A stretch of 11,583 bases of DNA from Balneolaceae bacterium. Its GTDB lineage: Bacteria > Bacteroidota > Rhodothermia > Balneolales > Balneolaceae. Positions 1 through 7,200 of the stretch are shown here, one piece after another. The notes beneath the pieces are model-generated. The model ran no database searches and was not told the origin of the DNA. It saw only the letters and a list, made by a program, of their open reading frames with translations. Location: contig SLGL01000160.1 of the NCBI GenBank assembly GCA_007123785.1, positions 1 through 11,583 of the forward strand, written 5' to 3'. Each line of letters starts with the position of its first letter. Position 1 is the stretch's first letter. Position numbers and translations under genes: made by a program.

Positions 1-2
1 CC

Positions 3-554
3 GACTACGTAGGCCCCGCAAACAGCCATCTCACCCTGTATATCGAACAGGTAAATCTGATCCCGAAAATTGCCCTTCAGGACAGCCGGAATGTGGATGA
101 TAACTGCATATTGCGAAATGATGATACGTTTGAAGGATGTGACGGGGATTTCAACACCTATCCCTTCACCGAAAACCGTTCTGTTGCCGCATGTAACGGG
201 CTTGAAGGCAAATTGGATAATCGCGACTGTTTTTGGAACGGCTCCTACTGGTACAGCTCCAGAAGCTGGGATGCACCCGAAGCGGCCATCACTCCGGGTG
301 AATGGCAGTTCGTTGAGGCATTTCTTCGGTTGAACGATATCGAAGATGGTATCGGACTTGTGAATGGTTCTGTCCGGTACTGGCTTGATGGAGAACTGCT
401 GATCTCTTCTGATCAGATTCTTTTTCGAACCGGGTCAAATCCTGATATGGCCTTTGATAAATTGATTTTTGCCCCCTGGATTGGCCCGGGTTCACCCGTA
501 GAGCAAACGATGTGGGTGGGTGATATAATCGTAGCGAGGGGAGTGATGCCTTGA
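3..554 (+). CDS. Secreted polysaccharide-lyase-like / concanavalin-type beta-sandwich protein, C-terminal part
   Basis: This is the 3' end of a gene whose start lies left of the window; the frame is open from base 3 and 183 residues are visible. The C-terminal third (about residues 99-180) has the pattern GEW-x-x-VE-x-x-x-x-LN, then YWLDGELL, then a final strand ending WVGDIIVARG. This pattern is typical of LamG / polysaccharide-lyase-like beta-sandwich proteins. The protein at 1853-2863 has the same ending (GKWYSIEVRVKLN, FWIDGEL, YFDNFVVS), so the two are distant paralogues. Four cysteines (visible residues 35, 46, 64, 76) sit in a loop-rich segment and could form two disulfides, which fits an exported protein. 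Substrate and catalysis cannot be read from this fragment; a non-catalytic glycan-binding role is also possible. It is followed by a DUF6807 lipoprotein gene 52 nt downstream, probably in the same transcription unit. Confidence 0.72.
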   Translation, partial: DYVGPANSHLTLYIEQVNLIPKIALQDSRNVDDNCILRNDDTFEGCDGDFNTYPFTENRSVAACNGLEGKLDNRDCFWNGSYWYSSRSWDAPEAAITPGEWQFVEAFLRLNDIEDGIGLVNGSVRYWLDGELLISSDQILFRTGSNPDMAFDKLIFAPWIGPGSPVEQTMWVGDIIVARGVMP

Positions 555-606
555 TTTTGGTACAGCCTGTCATTAAAAAATAAACACTCAAAAGAATTCT
601 CTATTT

Positions 607-1845
607 ATGAAAAAAATATACCACCTGTTACTGATTGTTCTTTTCGTTTCTTGTGCATCATCAACAGATAATAATTTACACGTTCATGTTGATGCCGGAG
701 ACTATGACAGATTCAACTCCGTCATTTCTTTTCAGGTACCGGACACATTGCAACATGGATCATACCATCTTTCAGATGCGGACGGCAGCGGTATTCCTGT
801 CCAGATTGAAGGTACTACAGCCTATTTTATTCTGCCGGAATTGCGTGCAGGTGAAAGCATCACATTTCAAATGGTTCCCTCGGAAGATTCTGATCATAAC
901 GGCATTTCATATCAGCACCTGGACGATGCCGTTGCATTTTTTACTGAAGGGGGAAATCCCGTGCTCCATTACAGGTCGGGGGCGGAAGGGGCTGATTTGG
1001 GTGAACTGGATGAACTTTTTGCCCGCGGAGGATACATCCATCCGGTTATTAGCCCGGGAGGAGCAGTCATAACAGATCATTATCACCCGGACCGCCCCCA
1101 TCAGAACGGAATCTGGAGCGGGTGGTCACGAACCGAATTTGACGGAAGAAGCCCTTCATTCTGGACGCCGGCGTCCGGCGCCGGGCTGGTTGAAGTACAT
1201 AGCGTGGACAATACCTGGAGCGGGCCGGTTCATGGCGGGGTTCAGGCAACCCACCATTTTATCGACAAAACGGGGGACACAGATGTAACCATTTTATCCG
1301 AAAACTGGACGGTCCGGGTTCATCATGTTCTTGAAAGAGAGGAGCAGCCTGTCTATATGTTTGACCTGGAATCGGAACAGCAGAATATCACTGAACACCC
1401 ATTTATGATTCATGAACATGTTTATGGGGGAATCAGCTTCCGCGGGAATCCTTCCTGGCTTGGTGAAGAGAACACACGGCTGCTCACATCAGAAGGAAAA
1501 ACAAGAACCGACGGCGAGCCGATCCGGGATGTCTGGTCTCATATTGACGCTCATCAATCCAGGGCAAAGTGGGCCTATCTTTCCGGAGTGGTTGACGGAG
1601 AGCATCCCGGAATTGTTATTCTGGTCCATCCCGAAAACCTGGCGTTTCCCGAGCCCATTTTTATGAATTTGAGAGAACCGTTCTTCGCATTTAGTGCGGC
1701 GGCGATGGGTGATATCACCATTGACCCCGGTGAATCTCTCCGGTTTCGGTACCGGTACGTTGTTTTGGATCATGATCCGGGAGCTGAATTTATCGAAAAT
1801 TTATGGCTGGATTACGCATATCCTGCAAACGTAACTCTTCATTAA
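607..1845 (+). CDS. DUF6807 ('PmoA-like') family lipoprotein
   Basis: A protein of 412 residues. The N-terminus (Lys-Lys, then a hydrophobic stretch ending FVSC at residue 16) is a lipoprotein signal, so the mature protein is probably lipid-anchored in the envelope. The body carries DUF6807 signatures: HPVISPGG (145-152), DHYHPDRPHQNGIWSGW (157-173) and HEHVYGG (269-275), followed by a late strand RYRYVVLDHD. The family is often labelled 'PmoA' in databases, but it is not the membrane methane monooxygenase subunit: there are no membrane helices in the body and no relationship is visible. The clustered His/Asp residues around 157-165 and 269-271 look like a conserved pocket, but the reaction is unknown. 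Members commonly lie among carbohydrate-degradation genes, which matches the flanking beta-sandwich proteins. The ATG at 607 gives a complete signal peptide. The stop is 7 nt before the next start, so the two are likely co-transcribed. Confidence 0.85.
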   Translation: MKKIYHLLLIVLFVSCASSTDNNLHVHVDAGDYDRFNSVISFQVPDTLQHGSYHLSDADGSGIPVQIEGTTAYFILPELRAGESITFQMVPSEDSDHNGISYQHLDDAVAFFTEGGNPVLHYRSGAEGADLGELDELFARGGYIHPVISPGGAVITDHYHPDRPHQNGIWSGWSRTEFDGRSPSFWTPASGAGLVEVHSVDNTWSGPVHGGVQATHHFIDKTGDTDVTILSENWTVRVHHVLEREEQPVYMFDLESEQQNITEHPFMIHEHVYGGISFRGNPSWLGEENTRLLTSEGKTRTDGEPIRDVWSHIDAHQSRAKWAYLSGVVDGEHPGIVILVHPENLAFPEPIFMNLREPFFAFSAAAMGDITIDPGESLRFRYRYVVLDHDPGAEFIENLWLDYAYPANVTLH

Positions 1846-1852
1846 GCCGGTT

Positions 1853-2863
1853 ATGGGGCGATCCATCAGCAACACGATCAGAAAAGTTCCGGCATTTTTC
1901 CCATTTGTGATTTTGTTTATCACCTTTGCAAGTTTCACCTACGCTGGGTGTAAAGTAAATGATGCCGGAAGTTCAACGGAAGATGAAAAAAAAGAGGAAG
2001 AGATCGCTGCGGACAAAGGCTGCCAAGCAGACAATGCCATGCCGGTTGACCTCTGTGGTGAAATGGGTGAAGGCTGGATTTTTTGTGATGATTTTGAAAG
2101 CAGTGAACCTCTGGAAGACCGTTATTTTGAATATGTTTCCCAAAATGGAAGTTTTGTTATAGCAGATACGGTAGGCAGAGGTGGCGGACGGGGCCTCCGG
2201 GTTGATTTTAAACAAGGAAGAGTGGAAAATGGAAATCTTAAATTTTCATTTGGCAGGCACCAGGATGCATCTGCGGGAAATAAAGCGGTAAGTCCCAATG
2301 AAAACTTCCATGAAATCTATTGGCGGTTTGATTTATGTCATGAAGCGGACTGGGTTGGCGGGGGCGGATATAAACTAACCCGTTCGATGACGCTGATGGA
2401 GGGATGGAAGCAGGGACATATCGCTCACGTATGGGATGGCGGCCCGCAGCAACGTCATCTCAGGATGGATCCGGCCAGCGGTATTGATGAACAGGGTTAT
2501 GTGGTTTCAACCAGGTATAACGATTTCGATAACCTGAGATGGCTGGGAGCTGTGAATGGAAAAGATGCCATCTTCCATCCCGATTCAGTCGGAAAATGGT
2601 ACAGTATTGAGGTCCGGGTGAAGCTGAATACTCCCGGGGAATCGGACGGGATTTTTGAATTCTGGATTGACGGCGAGCTGCAGGCGGGCAGAGATGATTA
2701 CAACTGGCACGGAGATTTCAATCAAAACCCGGACAATCCCGGAATCAATGCCATATTTCTTGAAAACTACTGGAACAACGGTGCCATCGCCAATCAGACA
2801 CGTTATTTTGACAATTTTGTTGTGAGTACACAAAGAATCGGGCCATTAATACATGATCCGTGA
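1853..2863 (+). CDS. Lipoprotein with polysaccharide-lyase-like beta-sandwich domain
   Basis: A protein of 336 residues. Residues 12-33 are a hydrophobic signal ending YAGC, a plausible lipobox with Cys33. An acidic, low-complexity linker (about 38-52, Ser/Asp/Glu/Lys rich) follows, typical of surface or periplasmic lipoproteins held away from the membrane. The globular part begins near WIFCDDFES (75-83) and continues through EIYWRFD (154-160), GKWYSIEVRVKLN (247-259), FWIDGEL (270-276) and YFDNFVVS (318-325). This order of strands is that of LamG / polysaccharide-lyase-like jelly rolls. No catalytic tyrosine or histidine can be assigned with confidence, so it could be a lyase or a glycan-binding protein. 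It is a distant paralogue of the partial gene at 3-554. It starts 7 nt after the DUF6807 gene, so co-expression is likely. The start at 1853 is chosen because it gives a full basic n-region before the signal helix. Confidence 0.8.
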   Translation: MGRSISNTIRKVPAFFPFVILFITFASFTYAGCKVNDAGSSTEDEKKEEEIAADKGCQADNAMPVDLCGEMGEGWIFCDDFESSEPLEDRYFEYVSQNGSFVIADTVGRGGGRGLRVDFKQGRVENGNLKFSFGRHQDASAGNKAVSPNENFHEIYWRFDLCHEADWVGGGGYKLTRSMTLMEGWKQGHIAHVWDGGPQQRHLRMDPASGIDEQGYVVSTRYNDFDNLRWLGAVNGKDAIFHPDSVGKWYSIEVRVKLNTPGESDGIFEFWIDGELQAGRDDYNWHGDFNQNPDNPGINAIFLENYWNNGAIANQTRYFDNFVVSTQRIGPLIHDP

Positions 2864-2919
2864 TTTGCCTGTCAAAGATTCAGCGGGAATGAATTATTTC
2901 TCACAAATAAACCAGACCA

Positions 2920-3558
2920 TTGTTCAAAAAAAAGCTAAATCGATCCAAATCATCTTCAAAAACTGTGTATCGCCAGATACGAAATCTTCATCTGTATATT
3001 GGCTTATTTATAAGCCCTTTTTTATTGATTTATGCGGTGAGTGTTTTTTTCCTCAATCATAACTGGAAACCCTGGAGTGAGGCAGAGACAGAGACGATCA
3101 GCTATAATATTTCGGTGCCGGATGAGGGAAACAGCCGCGAATTGGCACGGCTGATCATGCAGCAGATAAATCTTACAGGTGAAATGAGCTGGGTGAACTA
3201 CAATCAAAACTCTAACCTCATCTCTTTTCCCCTGGATAAGCCTGGCCTGAACAAGGTGATTCGTGCGAATCTGTCTGAGGGTACTGCCGAGGTAGAAAGA
3301 CAACATACAGGTGTTTGGGACGCGATGGTTTTCCTGCATGAAATGCCGGGCTCTCATTTGGTAAGTATTCGCGGTAACTGGATTTATGTTCGGATATGGG
3401 GATGGCTGGCTGATATCACGGTCTATTTTATTCTGTTTGTAACCGCAAGTGGTGTGTACATGTGGAGCGTGATGAAAGCCGAAAAAAAGACAGGGCTGAT
3501 TTTTTTAGGATTGGGCTTTTTCTCTTTCTTTTCCATCATTCTGACAATGCTGAGGTGA
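2920..3558 (+). CDS. Small PepSY-associated membrane protein, first of a tandem pair
   Basis: A protein of 212 residues. The start is a TTG at 2920: an in-frame TAA lies at 2908-2910 and no in-frame ATG precedes the first membrane segment. The layout is a basic N-terminus, a membrane segment at about 24-45 beginning LHLYIGLF, an extracytoplasmic region of about 110 residues resembling a PepSY domain, then two more membrane segments (about 161-184 and 191-211). Histidines at the membrane edges, His24 in the first helix and His140 in LHEMPG, match the places where PepSY-TM proteins carry conserved His. Heme binding or membrane electron transfer is possible but is an inference. Full-size PepSY-TM proteins are usually about twice this length. 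The next gene is a paralogue with the same layout 1 nt downstream, so the two probably act as a pair. Substrate is unknown; iron or siderophore reduction is one family role. Confidence 0.75.
   Translation: MFKKKLNRSKSSSKTVYRQIRNLHLYIGLFISPFLLIYAVSVFFLNHNWKPWSEAETETISYNISVPDEGNSRELARLIMQQINLTGEMSWVNYNQNSNLISFPLDKPGLNKVIRANLSEGTAEVERQHTGVWDAMVFLHEMPGSHLVSIRGNWIYVRIWGWLADITVYFILFVTASGVYMWSVMKAEKKTGLIFLGLGFFSFFSIILTMLR
3552..3557 (+). promoter_or_regulatory. Shine-Dalgarno-like site GAGGTG ahead of the second PepSY gene
   Basis: GAGGTG overlaps the end of the upstream PepSY gene, including part of its TGA. It lies 5 nt before the ATG at 3563 and only 2 nt before the ATG at 3560, favouring 3563 as the main start. 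It is the clearest Shine-Dalgarno-like sequence in the window; the other genes show weak or no such sites. Confidence 0.5.
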
Positions 3559-3559
3559 A

Positions 3560-4246
3560 ATGATGAGTAATTTTTCAAAAAAAGCAGAAAAAAAGGCGGA
3601 TTATGACAGCAATCACCTTAAACGTACCACTTTCAGAACGCTGAACCGGAAACTGCATATCTATGCCGGACTTTACTTTCTTCTTTTTATCTGGCTTTTT
3701 TCCCTGTCAGGGCTCCTTTTAAACAATCCGGAGTGGTCTGTTTCAAATTATTGGCCTGACCGTCAGGTAACCGATTTCCAACGCCAAATTATTCAGCCGC
3801 CTGAGAACGGAGATCTTGCAATTGCAAAAAATTTAATGAGTCAGCTTGCAATCAGGGGCGAGATTCATGAAACAGGTTGGGGGGATTCAGAAAATGAGTT
3901 TCATCTGCAAGTGCGCAGGCCCGGCCAATTACTTGTTATTGAAGCGAATTTTGAAAAAAATCTTGCTGATCTGACTGAGACACAGGTGAACTCCTGGGGT
4001 ATCATTCGTATGCTGCATACGTTCACAGGGGCAAGAAACCAGACAGATGAAAAACGAAACTGGATTTTGACCCAAATCTGGAGTTTTTCAATGGATGCCC
4101 TGGCCGCAGGCTTGATTCTTATGGTACTCAGCGGGCTTTATATGTGGTACATGTTGAGCCGAAAGCGAATCATGGGGTTGATATTCATTGGACTGGGCAC
4201 AGGTTGCTGTTTATTTTTTCTATTCGGGATTACGCTTTTTTTATGA
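3560..4246 (+). CDS. Small PepSY-associated membrane protein, second of a tandem pair
   Basis: A protein of 228 residues with the same plan as its upstream neighbour. It has a long basic N-terminus, a first membrane segment (about 33-54) starting KLHIYAGLYF, an extracytoplasmic domain (about 55-150), then MLHTFTG and two membrane segments (about 174-198 and 203-227). His33 and His153 correspond to His24 and His140 of the first protein. The WYMLSRKR sequence after the second helix suggests a cytoplasmic loop there. Two ATGs are adjacent (3560 and 3563); a GAGGTG just upstream is better spaced for the second, so the mature start may be residue 2 as listed. The 1-nt gap from the previous stop implies translational coupling. 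The stop codon abuts the stop of the opposing cytochrome gene with no base between. A role as partner of the first PepSY protein in membrane redox or metal metabolism is inferred. Confidence 0.75.
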   Translation: MMSNFSKKAEKKADYDSNHLKRTTFRTLNRKLHIYAGLYFLLFIWLFSLSGLLLNNPEWSVSNYWPDRQVTDFQRQIIQPPENGDLAIAKNLMSQLAIRGEIHETGWGDSENEFHLQVRRPGQLLVIEANFEKNLADLTETQVNSWGIIRMLHTFTGARNQTDEKRNWILTQIWSFSMDALAAGLILMVLSGLYMWYMLSRKRIMGLIFIGLGTGCCLFFLFGITLFL

Positions 4247-4249
4247 TCA
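4244..4249. other. Abutting convergent stop codons in a TGATCA palindrome
   Basis: The TGA of the + strand PepSY gene (4244-4246) and the TGA of the - strand cytochrome gene (read from TCA at 4247-4249) together form the palindrome TGATCA. There is no intergenic space for a dedicated terminator. A run of seven Ts at 4236-4242 precedes it on the + strand, but I see no GC-rich hairpin ahead of it, so any terminator must lie inside the opposing gene. Confidence 0.8.
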
Positions 4250-7200
4250 AGGATCAAATCGAGGGTTGAGTGCATGCACGCTGTTGTACATCTCTTGCTG
4301 CATGGGAGTACCGTCGGATGCCCTCAGGTCGTAAGAAATTCGCATCTGCATGACCGGAACCATACCGGGAATTTCCAGAAAGATCTCCATTCCGTCATCA
4401 CTTACTGACGCGGAAGTAACGTTCACTTCATCTTCACCCATCAGGTCGGGGTTTTCCACGGAATAGTACTCGGAGCCATACTCCCGGTTCCAGCGGTAGT
4501 TCCATCGGTGAACATTAAAATTCGAGACATCACCGGCTGCCTCCGGGTCCAGAGCCTGAGTAAAACGAATGCGAAGGCCGTTTTCGTGGGCATGAACAGA
4601 TTCCGGGAGGTATAAAGTTTCACCTGTATAGCGGATCCTTTCAAAGCCTTCGGGGCTTAACCCCGCTACATACAGATGGCCATCTTCCGGGTGAAACCGG
4701 CCGACCCGCGGCCTTGCACCGACCCGGCCAAGAGGTACCACCGCACCCTGGCGGTCACCATCCACCGTTTCGTACATAATCTTGTTAAACGTGCCTCGGC
4801 CGTAGGAAAGGTGCAGCATCTGTCCGCGGGGTAAGCCCCAGTTATCCGAATCCACCCAGACCTGACCTCCTCCCGAATTATCGATGTTTCTCGGAAGCCA
4901 TAAAATTGGCGGTTCATAACCGAGTTCACGCGGATAGGGATCTTCGGTTCGGAACTGGGCCGGCTGATATCCGTAAAAACTCCCTTTTCTGTTTTCCGGA
5001 TCAATCATGTGTACCGGTGTTTGGGGAACCCAGGTTCCTTCCTGCTGTGAAACGGTAACAAGGCCCTCCGGACTGATACCCATTCCAAATGGCTGACGGA
5101 AACCGCTGGCGATCAGATCCATTCCGGAACCGTCGGCGGAGACCCGTATGACTCCGTTTCTGTAATCCGACAGGCGGTTACCCCGGCCTCTTACAAAATA
5201 GAAATTGCCTTCACTGTCAGTCTCCAGGCCAAATGCCTGGTTCCAGCCTCCTGCACCGGGAGTGATCAGGTTATGGAAGTTTTCATAGTAATCGGCCTCA
5301 CCGCTGCCGTTCCGGTCATGAAGTAGGGTCAGCTCATCTTCGTTGGATACATAGATGTTTCCATCCACTACTTTCACACCAAACGGCATGTTCAGTCCGG
5401 TAGCAAACCGCTGCCAGCTAATTTGCTCCAGGGAATCATCCAGACCGTCAACAAGCCAGACATCGCCGTGGATAGTGGACAAAACGGCACGCCCGTCTTC
5501 CATAAAATCAATGCCTGTAAAATGCATCAGTGCGTCATAGGGATTTTCCACAGGGGCTGTGATTTTATCTGCCACGTAGGCAGTACCGTTTTCACCAGGT
5601 TCGCCACGGGTAACGAGCGGTTCGCCCCAGCGGGCAGGCCCGGGACCGGTCAGGCTTTGCACATCATCGGGGGTTTCGTTTGCAGCTGCCAGTTCCAGAA
5701 AAGAAGTCTCATCGGCAGCAGCACCGTTCCAGATCAGCACCCGCACCGTTTGATCTTCATCGTGTGGTTCAAATTGCAACGCTACATGTCCCTCTTCAGT
5801 TACAATAAGTTCAGCGGTGTTTTCACCTGAGAGGGCAGCAACTGTAATATTTCCATTTTGCCCGGCCCGGGCGGTTTGCAGGGAACCCTGGCGCTGAATA
5901 TTCACAACTTCATCTTCACTGTCGAAAAGCAGAACGGCAAGCGGCTGATTGTGACTCCCGATCTGCAGATCGCGGAGAAAACCCCCTGTCCGTGAATTTT
6001 CCACATACCAGGGCGACTCAAGGACCGGGGTGCCACTAACCGTATAGGAAACTACTACCCGGCTGCCATGCAGATATATTCCTTCATACCGGCCGTTTTC
6101 TTCCGGAATGGGACCGTAAGGTTCCTCACGAATATCTGTAAAGCTCAGCGGATTGCCTGCTGTGCTCCAGCCTGTAACGGGCGGATTTAAAAACTTTACG
6201 TCCCCGCCGGCAGCCGGAGGTGTGCTGTTTCTTGTTCCCCAGTCATGGTTGGACCGGAAATTCAGGAACTCACCGGTCCACCCGGCGCTCATTCGAAGCA
6301 GGTCCTGATCGAAATGGACTGTTGCCTGCTGCCCGTCACCCACACGGATGGCCAGCCCTTTTGGCTCCCGGTTACCTTCAGGTACTTCCATGGCTCTTGA
6401 AAAAAACGGGCCGGTATCCATCTTCCGGTACAACTCATCCCAGCGTGTGACAACACTTTCGGCATCAGGATCCCGCTCACTTAAGCGGTTTTCAACAAAG
6501 AAATGCCAGATGGCTTCAAACTGCACCTCGGCAATTCCTTCAGCTGTATCGCGAAGACGTGTTCGCCCGTCTCTCAGACTTCCGAATTGCGGCATAGCCG
6601 AGAGAGAATCCACACGGGAGGGGGTCCACATTTTCCAGTAAAAATATTCGGGGCGGAGCCTGTCTCCGAAGAGGTACATATCCAGGTCTTCTCGTCCGCC
6701 ATGACAGAAATTACATCCGAATCCACCGCCAATATCTGTTGAAAGTCGTCTCCCAATAGCAATCATTTCGGGATCGGGCCGTATATGCCGAAAATTTATA
6801 CCGTCAAATCCGTGGGATTCAATCATGCCGCGTGCCAGCAGATCCGGTTTTGCCCCGATGGCAGGCATACGCGCATCCAGCCAGGGGCGCGTTTCAAATT
6901 CAAGTGTGCCGGCCAGCAGACTTTCGAGCCATTCAGGCTGCAGCTTTTCACCGGCCCAGGTCAGCGGCGGACGTTCTCTGAGAGTGGCATCTTCCGGATC
7001 TTCTGCAGGCGTGTCTTCTTCTGTGAGCTGACTCCAGCGATCAGCCCGGCCATCGATAACATGGCATGCCCTGCAATCCAGTTCCACTACCTGACGGGTT
7101 GCAAACTCAATCGGACTGTATCGTTTCAGAGATTCAAAACCCGTGGCGGCAAACACCTTAAGGGCTTCACGATCATTTTGACTGAGAGCCGGGTAGGACG

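Noticed and set aside
607..1845. Annotation of the DUF6807 protein as methane monooxygenase subunit (PmoA)
   Set aside because: The name is a database label for this family. The protein is a soluble lipoprotein without the membrane helices of true PmoA.
2920..4246. The two PepSY genes as one frameshifted gene
   Set aside because: Each has its own basic N-terminus, first helix, domain and two terminal helices, and they resemble each other throughout. They are tandem paralogues, not halves broken by a frameshift.
4200..4246. Rho-independent terminator at the T run before the PepSY stop
   Set aside because: No GC-rich hairpin precedes the Ts; the T run is part of codons for Leu/Phe in the last membrane helix.
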